Origin: Parelaphostrongylus tenuis
Taxonomy: Eukaryota; Nematoda; Chromadorea; Rhabditida; Metastrongylidae
Assembly: GCA_019055375.1 (NCBI GenBank)
Contig: JAHQIW010000416.1
Span: forward strand, 62,001-126,000
Length of the DNA stretch: 64,000 bases
Reading direction: 5' to 3'
Shown piece by piece: positions 48,105-60,086 of this stretch (its first letter is position 1; each line of letters opens with the position of its first letter). The position numbers were made by a program, and so were the translations under genes. The notes under the pieces were generated by a model that saw only the letters and a list, made by a program, of their open reading frames with translations, was not told where the DNA came from and did not search any database.

Positions 48105-48262
48105 TGACCTCTCTTTGTTTGCGGTGTATGATATTGTGATATACCTAAACATGTAGAGCGCTGTACAAGAACATTTGCGTCAGCCGGCACTCGAACTCAG
48201 ATCACACTTTGTCCGGGAGCCTGCGCTGAACCGTTACACCACCAACGCTCGTTTCTTTTTCT
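48105..48262 (-). repeat. tRNA-like short element, copy 4
   Basis: On the minus strand GTTGGTGGTGTAACGGTTCA is a near-consensus A box and GATCTGAGTTCGAGTGCCGG a near-consensus B box. This is the best pol III promoter-like copy of the four. Its partner in block copy 1 is at 37655-37835. Confidence 0.65.
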
Positions 48263-50379
48263 TCCATTTAGTCTTCTTCTTTTGAAACCTTTTAGTTTTG
48301 GAACTGCCTCATTTTATGAAATGCCTCAAAGTCATGACAGTGAGTGGAAATGAGAAATCGATCAATTTTATCAAAAATGATGTTGCACACTGCATGCGAT
48401 GCCACCTCATCAGTACTTCCCATAATTTCTCTATCATTAGCAAACATCTAGAGTTGAGACCTCCTTGATTATAAAAGTAGACTTCTTTCTATCAATTTGC
48501 CGGTACTAACTTTTCTATCCGCGTTTATTCTGTATTGCGAGGCATTTTATAGTGATTTTGACACTGGATTTTCGTACGGTTTACGGCTCTTACGTATTCC
48601 TTCTACCTGAATGTTTTCAAGAAGACTTCATGCTTCTGATCAGGTTCCCAGCTCTCCTAATAACTCCAATGTGACAACATCCTGGTGGTTAGACGTCCAA
48701 CAGTAAAACAGAGACCTCCATGCTGCCCAACTGTTTCCAATTGGTATCGTTTTCATCAGTGGGAATGTTGCCTCCACCGCACACTTGTTTCGGTTCCACT
48801 GTCCACACGATCAAACAAAAGTTTGAAGCTCTTACTCTATCCTTAGCTAATGACAGAATTAATCATATATGGACCTTTTTAATTGCTACGAGTACACATT
48901 CCGAATGCAAAGAGGAGTTGGGAAGTTTTGCGGCACGGAACATCTCTGGACCTAGAGCCATTTGTGTCCAATGATCAGCAGATATCTGTGGCGATAAGAG
49001 GGACGATGAGGAGGAAAAAGACGGTCTCACTCCTACAAGGTATTAAACAAAGATGAGGAGTAGTAGTTAGAAGTAAATTTATTTCGTAGTCTTCCTGATG
49101 GACGCGAATTTCTAAAACGTATTGGCTTACTTCTTGCTAAAAATGTCTACGGAAGTCTCCTTGATAACATGTTTCTCCCATGTGATATTAGAGTGTACAG
49201 ATTACCTAAATTTCCTTATGCATCTGTCAACAGAACCTTCGGGGAAGTTCAAGCAAGAAAATAAATATCCCGAAGGCAAGGCGTAATTTTCCCCTCGCAG
49301 GTATTTTTGCCTAAGAAAGCCATTTCATGAACCAACCTAGTATTTGAATTTCTTTTTTTTTGATTATCGAAAGACTATTAGAAATCTACTGAGAAGGCAG
49401 GAAGTATAGTTTGTAAGTGTACTTTTCTATGGAAGTGCTGCAAAATTTGATCAATGAGAACTCTGTCGATGATTACTCCAGCCGCATGCTATAACTCCCT
49501 CCATATATGTTTCTTCTACGAGTTCCATATTGCGGAACATGTGTTTTCGAGTCAAATTTCTATGAAGTGGACTACAAAAAGCGCATTGACTATAAAGTAT
49601 GGTTTTCCCGAGGTTTATTTTTCGGTTTGAAAGTTGGGAGTTATTGAAACACGTGGGCGATCTCCGTGCAAATAATACGTTTCTCCAGTAAATGGTCTAC
49701 CATTTCATAGCAGCAGACTTTATCAGAAATAGAAAATCATTTGTATAAGCACCAGAAACACGTTCAGGCAACGGGCTGTTTAGTACAAAAGCAAAACGCA
49801 GTCCTCATATTAACTGTTACGAACGCAATAAGAAGGTTTTTCTATGATCCAAGCGTAGTACAAAAATCTTCATTTTTCAAGCTATAGATTGATTACTATT
49901 AGCCTAACAAAATTATCCACTGTGTAAAAAATGCAAGGAAACACGAGCATATGTTACAGAATGTAACTGCATAATGCACATTTCGTACTAAAAGGTGGAA
50001 ATTTTTCTGACAGCTAGATGCTCTTTCTAATAAAAGCAAGTTTTATAGAAATCTCCCCAAAAAATCCAATACTTATGGGAATGTAGTTTTCTCTGAAATC
50101 GAAATTTCACTATAAAAAAGCCAAAAAATCTCCTGTGAATCTGGAAAAAGGAATTTCGATTGTAAGGACGTTACTACTCACTTCAGATATGGAGATACAT
50201 ATTTTTTAAGTTATCGAGTGACTGTGAAAACGTAAATGAAAAAAGAAGAAGCGAATGTTATATCACGGCTAAAAATATGTTCCACTTCACGGCATTGTGG
50301 ATTTCTCGATGAACGCAGTTACTTTCACTGTAAAACTCTTTATGGAAGCTGTTTTTTGAAACATTTTATCTAAATATCC

Positions 50380-51125
50380 TTTCATCATTATTTGAGTCAA
50401 CATGTCATGTGGTCTGGTAAGGGCCCTTGTACAGCCCGAGACACGTGTTTCGTCCTTACACATTCATCAGCCGGGCAGAACCCGTCGTCTGTCGATCTTT
50501 CTATAGTCAGTTCTCTCGGGAGCGTTACACTCCTTATAGAGAGTTGTCGACGACGTACGCTTTGCACTCTATGTCAAGTGAAACCTTCACCTAACACAGA
50601 GTGTTGTGCACTCGATTGCTCATTGGCTGGTACTTTTATCATGATTATACCTTTATCTCGAGTGCTTTGTTTAGACCACGCTCAAATTTCGATATATCCT
50701 TGCATCATTATTTGAGCCAACATGTCATGAGGTCTGGTAAGGGCTCTTGTGCAGCACGAGACACGTGTTTCGTCCTTACAGACTCATCAGCCGGGCAGGA
50801 GAAAAAAAAGACTATAAAAAGATCGACAGACGACAGGTTCTGCCATCGAGTGCACAACACTCTGTGTTAGGTGACTGTTTTCCTTGACATAGAGTGTAAA
50901 GCGCACGTCGTCGACAACTCTATAAAGAGTGTAACGCTCCCGAGAGAACTGACCATAAAAAGATCGACAGACGACGGGTTCTGCCCGGCTGATGAGTCTA
51001 TAAGGACGAAACACGTGTCTCGGGCTGTACAAGAGCCCTTACCATACTACATGACATGTTGGCTCAAATAATGATGAAAGAATTTATTGAAATTTGAGCG
51101 TGGTCTGAACAAAGCACTTGAGATA
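50380..51125. repeat. Nested palindromic MITE, the best-preserved copy
   Basis: The left arm (AACATGTCATGTGGTCTGG at 50399, GACACGTGTTTCGTCC, CAGCCGGGCAGAACCCGTCG) is mirrored by the right arm at about 50830-51065 (CGACGGGTTCTGCCCGGCTG, GGACGAAACACGTGTC, TACATGACATGTTGG). A second partial left arm at 50715-50800 shows that one copy inserted into another. It is missing from the matching place in block copy 1, so it inserted after the duplication. The 107-, 89- and 81-codon frames here are by-products of the symmetry. Confidence 0.85.
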
Positions 51126-51797
51126 AGGATGTAACATTTATCAAGTCAAATTTCTCGAAATCGATATCCACCATATGGTCCCAAAAATTTGCCGCAAAAT
51201 GAAACTGCTTACTCCAAGTGCAAAGCGTAATTCTGTCTTTCGTTATCAGCCCTATATTCAAAAACTAAGCTTATTGTTACATTCTCCAGTTCTCAAACTA
51301 CGAAGTGATCACTAATAATCTGCTAAAAACTCTCTTTTTTGGGAAAAGGAGTAAGAGACGGGTACTTTTCACATAATGCAACTGCATTTGCGCAATCCTT
51401 CATAAATAATAAAGGCTTTTAAAACTAACTGAATGATCTTTCTACTAAAATTACGTTTATAGAAATTCATCTAGCGATAGTCTAGTCTTTCATAGCGGTA
51501 AAGTTTACTTAGCATCAAAATTCTAGTATATAACACCAAAAAATCCGCTATGAAAGTGGAGCAACGCACTTTTGGAGCAGAACCTCTTTTTCTATAGTAT
51601 AATGTAAAATGAAAGTTTTGTGAGAAATTAAGCTTAGTCTGAAGATTGGTATCTTTCAGACTATCAATTGAGTGCAAAAAATAGTTCAAAAAGAAAGAAG
51701 AAGTGTCATGTGACAAATTGAAGTATGTTTGCTTTCCAAAAGATATGTTCTTTCCTTAAATCAGAAATGGTTTCCAGCAGGTGGACATTTTCTTCTG

Positions 51798-51898
51798 TCG
51801 GAGGAGATGTGGCAAAGTTTGAGAACACAGCGATACGAATGCTGGCATCAGCTCCGTCTGGATCGCACTTCATCGCCGCATTTGAGACAGTCGGCTAA
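51798..51898 (+). pseudogene. Isolated, inverted exon 5 of the secreted cysteine protein family
   Basis: The plus strand reads like the family's last exon. GAGATGTGGCAAAG is followed, after a one-base loss, by AACACAGCGATACGAATGCT, then GGATCGCACTTCATCGCCGC and a stop (TAA at 51896-51898), giving IRMLASAPSGSHFIAAFETV in the restored reading. It is the only family exon on the plus strand, and it begins at the right edge of the duplicated block. The frameshift and lack of other exons make it a fossil. Confidence 0.75.
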
Positions 51899-54559
51899 GA
51901 CGCGAGCTCCACACTGAATCGTTTGAGATATGATGAATTCATTCGATCTATGTCTACTTAAATATAACAAATCAATCGAACTACTAGGTTGCGGATGGTT
52001 AGTGTCATGTTATCAAAACATGATTTGGTTCATAGTGCGATGAAGTGTATGTGATGCTTTTACCAGTTGAATTACTGTGGTTTAAGAATAAGCTAGAATA
52101 TTTTTCTACACCTACAAATGACAGAAAAATTTAAGTCCATATAAAGATTTATCTGAATTGACACGAGCACACTGCTTGTTTATGCCCAGCAAAGAAATTT
52201 TCTCTGCTGAAAAATGAAAGAGCGCTGATTTTCATATAGAAGTAATCCCTCAAAAAATTGGAATTTGTTAAGCAGAGTAGCTGTTTTAATGGGAAATTGT
52301 CATCTCTAGTGACATAAAGCTAACAAGAAAACAACCAAAAAGTCTACGCTCTTTTGTACCTGTTTCTGCTCCTTTTTTCGACTTCCCACTCTATCGTCGC
52401 TCCACCTCTCTCAATTATTGTTATGAAATTCAACAAACTTTTTGGAAATCCACAAGAAATGTGCTAATGATTTGCCATTTATAGAGTCGTTTTACCATGG
52501 TGATATCTTCCACACCAGTTTTGAAGAGTGGTCAGTAAGACACAAATGGTTATCATTTGATTGCCTTGGAAGTTGAGGTATGGCTTATGAAGAAAGTGCA
52601 TGGACTCACCAGAAAATCTGCTACTTTCCGGCAATCGAGATTTTTTCAACTCCTTGAAAACATGGTCTATAATTCTAATACGCAGCCTCCACCTGGACCG
52701 TTTTCTGAAAAGAAGCTCAAAAATCGATAGCACAAAGTGAACATCGATTGAATCAAATTGGTACAGTTTTTTGGCAAGTTGGTAAATTGATAAGGGCAGG
52801 CTTGAAACCATTCACTACTTCCAAATACAGGTTCAACCACTAACATGTTCACTTTTGGTTGTCTAACTCAGTTTCTCCAAGACGTAACGAATCGACATTG
52901 CAATTTGAAATGTCGGTCGATGCTCTAGGCATCTATGATGACATCACTTCGGAAAAGCCCAATTTATTCAACACTTTCGGGACCATGTGCACTCATGGTA
53001 CACGCTCCTCTTTGTGGTTTCCTCGTCGAGCGCAAATTTTCCACCAGATTTGAGTAATCACCCGATAGCTGAAAAAATTACGGTTCTGATGGCATGCTTG
53101 GTTTTTTGAAAAGGCTTTTCTGGTGAGTTGAAGCATCAAAGATATTGCGTTTCCCCTTTGAATTGTATTGTATATTCTGCACTCTTACTTGCTTAACCTT
53201 TCACCCGACAAAGTTTTTCATTAGAATATTAATAGCCACTTGATAGTTTAGGAAACAGTAATTCTAATTGCAAACTTAATTTTCAGATTAAGTTCTGAAA
53301 AAAGTTTTTACTGCGCCGTGGTAACGACGAACGGAAACTACGTTTCGACTTCGGAGTGCTTTGTGTGCTTCGCTAACGTTTATGGTTGGCTTTTCAATAG
53401 AGCTTTTCTAGACAACCGATACTTCAACAAGTGATGTTCTAAAATGTTTTTGAACTTTTTTCCCAGTGCGCCGCAGCAAGAGAATTTGAAAGAATACGTT
53501 TAATACTCTGAGTAAGCGTTACTTAAACTACGCAGCGGGTGTATTGGTAGCTGTGTAGTGATATTCACGCGCTGAAGGCAACATATGACAATAAGGAGTG
53601 ATCTGTTTCTAGGGTCTTCAATAATGGTTTTTCAGTAAAAAGAAGGCCCACAATCGCTACAAATTCCCACTTTTCAATCTGAACGCTACATAGGTGGAAA
53701 AGAACACATTTCCGTTTCTTCCTTTTCATTTTTTAATGTTATGTAAAATTGCGATTCAAAAGCTCACTTTTTTTCAAAGTATAACTTTCCCAGAAGCACA
53801 TGCGGTGTGTGTTTTGATCCACTGTCGGAATAAGCCATGATTGGGCCACAATCATCAATTTGTAGAGCAGTCTTCAGAGAAACTGAATGTTCCTGATTCA
53901 AATTTTTCAAGCTTTTCACTGCTGTTGTCGGTCTGTCGTTTGTAATACTGATTCAGCAATTAATAATTTATGCAGTCAGCGTTGATCAATGGCAATTCAC
54001 TCGACACAGTGCCGGTCAACATTTTCACTCGCGTTGCGTAGAAATTTCTTTGCTACATTTGGCAATTCGTGCGTTATAAAGTAGTAAACGTTAAATTCTG
54101 AAATAATCAGTTCTCACCTCCTTATTGCCTCCAATATTATACAGCATGATTTGTCGACCTAAATTAGGTAACCTTGTGACGAACTCCAAATCAGCTAAAA
54201 CACGTCTCCGATGAGCAGTATTGAAGCAAGGCAAATAAAGATATTACTTACATCGACTACATCTCGAGCTTATTCGTTAAGTTCTATTCAGGGTTATGCA
54301 GTATTTATGCGTAATACCAGTCTTCTGTAACATCCGATACAACGTTCATGTCGTGGTAAACTGTCTTCGAAAATACCTCTGATTGCCGACTATGGAGCGA
54401 TATGATCTTTGAAGTATCTGACACAGACTTTCGTCTTGAAATCGATCAACGAGATTTTCTTGAAGCAGTGTTTGCAGATTTTTTACGCTTTCATCAAACA
54501 CATATGCGTCACCGGGAAAAGAAAAGGCAGATGTGCCTAAACTTTGAAATTAGAATTCA
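51899..54559. other. Intergenic, with one unassigned frame and satellite-like motifs
   Basis: Overlapping minus-strand frames at 52479-52852 (EPVFGSSEWFQACPYQFTNL at the start) have a protein-like look, but no splice or family evidence supports a call. GTAATCACCCGATAGCTGAA at 53054 and nearby CTTGATAGTTTAGG (53240) belong to the dispersed repeat. GGTGTATTGGTAGCTGTGTAG at 53540 is weakly tRNA-like. Nothing else is recognised. Confidence 0.4.
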
Positions 54560-55860
54560 CCTGCATCCACCTGTCGCCCAATTGATCGTCAAGAGACACT
54601 AGCGGACACCAGCAACATTTGCACGTTTTCCTACCGCGTGCAAGAAGGCCAATGGGTCCTCGTTGCTCTAAGAATTCGCTGAGCATCATATCTTTCTTCT
54701 ATGCTTTTCGTCAAGAAATCGGATCATTGAGTTGGTGGTTTTCCTGTGGAGCACTCAATATCTCGAAGATTCAGTCAGAGACGGTTCTAGTGCATCGGTC
54801 GCCGTTAAAGCAAAATACGTGTCCGGCTCACGTTATTCTCGATAGCGTGGCATGTAGAACGATATCCCTAACCTTCGATCGATGACGTAGATTGAGACTT
54901 GGATCCGTTCTCATCTGCTAGATGCGGGACACACCTAGCATCGACTTCTCGACTGTGTATTCAACAAAATAATCCTTCATCCTGCTTACGCAGCTATCAC
55001 AGGTTTCAGGCACACACGTCAGGACAGAGATAACCGTCAAGTCGAGGAAGTGGGCACTTAGTCTGATGTTTTACGCTTTCTTCACTGCGTCCTCGTTACT
55101 CTTGAACGCTCTCTAGGCCACTCGTTTCCTCCTACTCAACCCTGGAGGTAGATCGTTTATTATGTTGACTTAATGAACTAGATAGACGTAAATGGAGCAT
55201 TTCGATATGCTTGCTTTGTTGAGCGTGGATGGGGCATTCAAAACACATTCGTTCTTTATGATCATCGTTTTCGTTACCTTCAGTCAAAAACCAATCTTTC
55301 CACAGGCGTTGCTGGAATCGGTCAACGTGTGTTCCGGCTGGACGATGCTCGGTGTTATAAACCATGCATGATTAGCGATGCGGACATGATTTAAATGTCG
55401 ACCGTCGTTTCTCACTCCCATATCGTCCCATTCTATTGTTCCCATGAGATTTTAGAGGGTCAGTGCCCAAATTTGGAAAGATTATATCATCTTGTCGAAC
55501 AGCTCTTCCTACGTCGATATTAATATCGTTATGAAAAGGCGATATCATGATTGTGAAATACTTGTATAACTCACGAAAGATCGTTAGGTACCTAGCAGGG
55601 ACGTCCTGATTATCCAGAGCCTCTATAACCGCTTCTGTTTCCACTAAATCAGAGGCTTTCATCATTGCGGTCTTTTGTACTCGCCTGAAACTCCGATGAG
55701 TTCTGTGATTGTATGGATGTGGTCTATGGTACTGAATACTTTTCGAAACCTTGCTTGTTCGCATGAATGTCCTTCATCCAGTGTTCTCTCACTCCTATTC
55801 AAGATGGAATCAGATATCACGTAGCAATATCGCTGCCAATTTTGCATTTTGCAAGTCTTG
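54560..55860 (-). mobile_element. RTE-type LINE remnant (reverse transcriptase to C-terminus)
   Basis: Minus-strand frames show RTE blocks in order from high to low coordinates. SERTLDEGHSCEQARFRKVF and STIDHIHTITELIGVS lie near 55800-55690. SDLVETEAVIEALDNQDVPA and the start of the palm domain fall in the 130-codon frame at 55372-55764. NIRLSAHFLDLTV lies near 55080, KSMLGVSRI near 54945 and SRITWAGHVFCFNGDRCTR near 54815-54840. A tail like LVSLDDQLGDR lies near 54600-54575. The YxDD-containing segment is not readable, and stops and shifts break it throughout. No endonuclease domain is visible, so it is a 5'-truncated dead copy. Confidence 0.8.
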
Positions 55861-55899
55861 CACTGATATGATATTTTTTGTATTAATGTTGACAGTTTT

Positions 55900-57000
55900 G
55901 TTGAAACCTTTGTCTTGTACTAAACTTAGTCTTCTTGGGTCACACGTGCCAAAATTGGTACACGAGTGTAATTGTGGGCTCGTCAAACACTGATTTTTTA
56001 CTAGCCTTCCAGGAGTTTTTCGATAGCTTGGAGGATTGCGGAAGTAATACTTTGCTTGGTGTTTGAAAATATTCTTTCAGTAAGCTGTAGAGACGAGGCG
56101 AATATTGCTTTTTGTCTTCGGAGTGTCTACTGTAATTTGCATTTGCGTTCGCTTGGCTATTTCACCAGACAAATTTTTTTCATCGAAGTCTTAGTAATGA
56201 TTCGATAGTTTGAGAAAAGGCAGTTTGAACTTCAAACTCTATTCTTAAATAAAGCTTTCTACACTGTGCTGTTGTGACAACAAAGAGAAATACGTTGCGC
56301 GTTTTTCTTTCTTGAGTGAGTGTGGCAAAAATGATACACTGGATTTTGTAATTTTCTCGTCGTGCACAGGTTTTCGCGGACTTCTAACTCGTCAATCGAT
56401 AGCTGAGAAAACTGTAACACATATTCTAGGTTGGTTTCTGAGAAGAGTATTTTGTTGAGGTGTAACGACGAAGGAAAATTTGCGATTCGCCTCCGGAGTG
56501 TATAGCGCGTTTTGTACTCATGCTTGCTTGACTGTTCTTTAGGCAGAGTGCTTTTATTAAATTTTCAGCAACCTTACATTAGCTTGAAAAATTACATTAC
56601 AAAAAATTAACTCCGTTTCTACAAAAATCTTGTTTACACGCCATAGCAACAGCTAAAAAAATTACGTTTTACTTTCGGCGTTTACTATATGCAAAGTTTG
56701 CGTAAATTTCGTGGGAATCCAATGATATAATTAACCAATTGATGGAAAGAGTCTTAGTGATTTTGGTTCTCAGTGTGAGTTTTGAAAAGGGCTCAGTAGA
56801 GCGCTGTAAGAGCAAAAGAGATCACGCTTTCAATCGAGTACTCAGCCATTAGTTTGGAATTGGAATTCAGAATGTGTTTATTTGATAATACTTATATTTA
56901 TATTGCTATTATAATACTTACTCATTTTTGGGTGCTTTTCCAAACCTCGCTCAAAGCAATTTAGTCAAACAATAAATTTTTCTTTGAACCTTTAGTGAGA
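55900..57000. repeat. Satellite-like units, mixed
   Basis: TAATGATTCGATAGTTTGAG at 56194, CAATCGATAGCTGAGAAAAC at 56393 and linked landmarks (GTGCTGTTGTGACAACAAAG, TTGCGATTCGCCTCCGGAGTG) repeat here and match 53.0-53.4 kb (GTGGTAACGACGAACGG, ACTTCGGAGTGCTTTGTG). No gene was found. Confidence 0.5.
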
Positions 57001-58145
57001 TCTTTTATAGGCACTTATACAGTACAGCTGCGGGGCCGAAGCACGTGTATTGCGCTGTATACGTGTCTATAAAAGGCCTCATGAAAGGCTCAAAAAATAC
57101 ACTGTCAGATTACATTGTTTTGACCGAGGTCTGTAGAAACTAGGAAGGCATTATCAAAAGTATCAGCCTTAAATAATCGACTGCTAATCAATGCAATTTC
57201 CGGTGATCATGTCACCGGACATGCACTGATGTGCTATCTCTGCCATGTGTGAAGTGAAATTCGACGACTACTCAATGCAAGAGGGGTTCTCTCTCAAAAG
57301 AGATTGGAGCAGGACTTCGTGAAATTCTCAGAACATTACATTGCGCTTTTTTGTGGCATAGGAAAGAATAAGAAGCTAACCTTTATTGAACTATAGAGTG
57401 AAGTCTTAGACTTGATCCCAATAAGCTTTTTTACATTTCGCTTTCAATGCCCTGGTATCGCACACTGCGTATATAATAAATTGTACGAACTTCAATGGCC
57501 TTACGTCATAGAATTATACTATTCGCTTCGAGTGTTTTCTCAAAACTACGCTCAGATTTCAATATTCCTGATAAATATTTCTTGAGCTATGTTTGTGGTC
57601 TCTAATGGGCACTTATACAATGCAATGACGTGTTTTGGCCTCCACAGCCTCCTCGGTTGCACAGTGTCTCTCGGCCTAGCCAGTTATTGTGGAGGGAACC
57701 CAATCCCCTTACATAAGAAAGACGCAGACGTACTGTTTACACGCACCATCAAGTGAAAAAAGTCACTTAATGGTAGTGTTGTACACTCGATTGCTCTTGG
57801 CTGTTAATTATGAAATATCATAACAATCGTTTGAGTGTTTTTTCAAGACCACGCTCAAATTTCATCACTCCTGATTATCACTTTTTTGAGCCATGTAGGT
57901 GGTCCGTTATGTGCACTTATATGGTGCAATACACGTGTTTTCGGCCCTGACGGCCTCGTAAGTTGCACTCGGCATTTCTGCGTCTCCCCCAAAGTAAAGG
58001 GTTGGATTTACCGCAAGAGAATTGTCTACGACAAGAGCACTGTGCAACTGACAAAGCTGTCAAGGCCGAAACACGTGTAATATACTGTATGAGTGCGCAT
58101 AACAGGCCACATGCGTAGCTCACAAAATAATTATTACGCATCTCA
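57000..58145. repeat. Cluster of palindromic MITEs
   Basis: At 57008-57075 a short palindrome (GGCACTTATACAGTAC, CTGTATACGTGTCTATAAAAG) is a near relative of the 12.4 kb element. At 57590-58110, repeated arms (GGGCACTTATACAATGC, ATGTGCACTTATATGGTGC, CAAGGCCGAAACACGTG) form a nested larger palindrome, with the shared centre text GTACACTCGATTGCTCTTGG. The 148-codon minus frame at 57917-58363 overlaps it and is not a gene. Confidence 0.75.
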
Positions 58146-58469
58146 TGAGATTCCTTGCAAATGTTACCAGAAATCGCAGGATGCCAGCGGCAGTTTTGTT
58201 GCGTAAATAAAAGAGCTTTGTAATCATATATAAGAGTCATATTTTTCTCAAAAACACACAAAGTTGAAGGAAAATCGCGGGATAAGGCATCACCAAATTT
58301 TGGAATTCTTTCCAAAACTAAGGGCGCGAATCGCACTGCGCGCGGCAATTTCAAAGTTGTCACGACAAAGTTAAATTATTCGGAAGGCATCTTGCAGTTT
58401 TCAGTTAAGCCTCTTATTCTGTATGCCATATGGATAAAATTTTTCAAAGAATATTCTTGCCACAGAGCG

Positions 58470-58770
58470 CATGACGCGCAGTGGTTGAGGTGGCGTCGTG
58501 CCGAGGTCAATGATTCGATTTCGCGCTGATGGCTTACCAGCCATTCATTCCTCCGGGATTGATAAATTGGTACCAGACTGGTCTTACACTTCGCTGAGGG
58601 AGAAGCAGCACTGACTCGGTTCAGCGGGAGACCACCGCGATTTAACCTTCACAGAAGGCCAGATATGCGTTCAGATCACCTCAAACGAAGTTAGAAATTG
58701 AAGGAGAGTGCATGGCTTACCCCTCAGGGATTGATCAACGCCGATAGCGTTATCCTTTGGCTTTTAATGC
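58470..58770 (+). repeat. SINE-like interspersed repeat, copy 2
   Basis: Starts near GACGCGCAGTGGTTGAGGTGG, followed by AATGATTCGATTTCGCGC, an A-box and B-box-like pair, and then runs collinear with 22840-23090. The tail GTTATCCTTTGGCTTTTAATG is like GCTTTATCCTTTATCC in copy 1. This is the fuller of the two copies. A pol III origin is inferred only. Confidence 0.65.
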
Positions 58771-60052
58771 CTGCCAGACACACTTTGTTTAGTTTTTCAT
58801 AGATAAAAAGGCTTAATTCCAGTTTCTGGATATATCAAATCGTTGCAATGAAAAAAGGCAATCGGATCCAGTGAAAAAAAAAACAGTTTCCACCGAAATT
58901 TCATGTAGACATTATCTTCTACATGCGGAGCACTGAAGCTGATTTAATTCTCGTTGTGCGGTTTGCCGTTTCCCTAGGACAGCACGGCTAGAGCTTTGTC
59001 CAAGTTGTTACTACTGCGAACATGATTTGGCTCTTGCCTAAGAGGAAGATTTCTTATTTTGCATCAATTCGATACCAAGAGAGAAGAAGCTATTGAACGT
59101 AACTGACTTTCGCAGTATGTTGCTTTCTGATACCTGGAAACACTCTCTCACAACAATGAAACGGTAAAACATCCTGAGCAGAAAGGCAAACTTGGCAATA
59201 CATTGTCACTGAAGCTCACAGTTCAGTTCATGGTACTAGTAATTGGAAAAAGGAGGTGAAATATAATGAGGGTGGAATGAAGCAAGGATTTGAGGACTTT
59301 TCACAATAGTCATTATAAATGTGTCAACCCTTTGATGAAGATATGTTATCTCATTATGCACTGCAGACAAAGATTGGTGGCAGGTGGCACAGTGAACAGT
59401 AATGCAGTCTACCAAGAAGCAACGTGATGAACATATCGTTGATTCGCTCTTCTCTCAGCACTCTCCTGCAGTTTATTGACTAAGCTCATGAAAATGCCAT
59501 AGCTCAACTAATTCTGAGAATGTAAGGAGTATATTCTTGATCAGCGCTTGACGAAATCATTAAGAAGGAGCTAAATGGAAAACATCTCAACCAGGAACTC
59601 ACTTATTCATAATGTTCTATGTGTCATAAACACTCAAAAGCTTATATTTACAAAAACTAATTCAACTCCATGGCAATAAAAAAGCAGGCGATGATAAAGA
59701 ATGCAAAGCTCAAAGGGGGAAATAAACAAGCATCAAAGGACGTAATTTCTCAATGTCATCTTATCAGCTTTATGTCTCCAAAAATGAAAATGTTCTCATG
59801 AACGAAATATTGCATTTTTCACTGTTTTTTTTGGAGAGTTATCGCATAGATTTAATCATTTTTATATGTATCTAAAATATTTTCGTGCACATCTCACAAC
59901 TGCGAATCTTTCAATCGCTCACCAAACTTGTACAACGATTCGACGCATCATGAACTCAGTTTTTGATTTCCAACTTAATTCAACGACTTACTGTTTGCCG
60001 ATGTTTAGTATCTTTCAAGGTTAAGGATGACAAAAATCAAACACATACATGC
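58771..60052. other. 3' flank of locus F, nothing recognised
   Basis: AT-rich sequence without supported genes or repeats. Confidence 0.4.
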
Positions 60053-60058
60053 TTTATT
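60053..60058 (-). promoter_or_regulatory. Poly(A) signal AATAAA of locus F
   Basis: AATAAA on the minus strand, 29 nt beyond the stop codon at 60087. Locus B has the same hexamer at the same distance. Confidence 0.7.
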
Positions 60059-60086
60059 CCACGCACTCAACATTCAAATTCGAGTT

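Larger units (their letters stand above)
47875..51795. repeat. Duplicated block of about 3 kb, copy 2, enlarged by a MITE
   Basis: Collinear with 37440-40500. It includes a tRNA-like element at 48105-48262 that matches the one in copy 1, so that insertion predates the duplication. Copy 2 is longer because of a palindromic MITE at 50380-51125 and a stretch of roughly 170 bp near 49270-49440 that is absent from copy 1. The left edge cuts exon 1 of locus E and the right edge touches a broken exon 5 on the plus strand. Frames in the block, such as the one at 48720-48974, are not conserved with copy 1. Confidence 0.75.

Noticed and set aside
50392..50870. Overlapping plus-strand frames of 107 and 89 codons
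   Set aside because: They lie in the arms of a palindromic MITE and reappear on the minus strand at the mirrored place, so they reflect repeat symmetry and not a gene.
52479..52852. Overlapping minus-strand frames of 110 and 61 codons as a gene
   Set aside because: Protein-like but with no recognised motif, splice pair, duplicate or signal peptide; noted only within the intergenic entry.
57917..58363. Minus-strand frame of 148 codons
   Set aside because: Mostly MITE sequence (arms near 57.9 and 58.1 kb); no similarity to any other coding text in the window.
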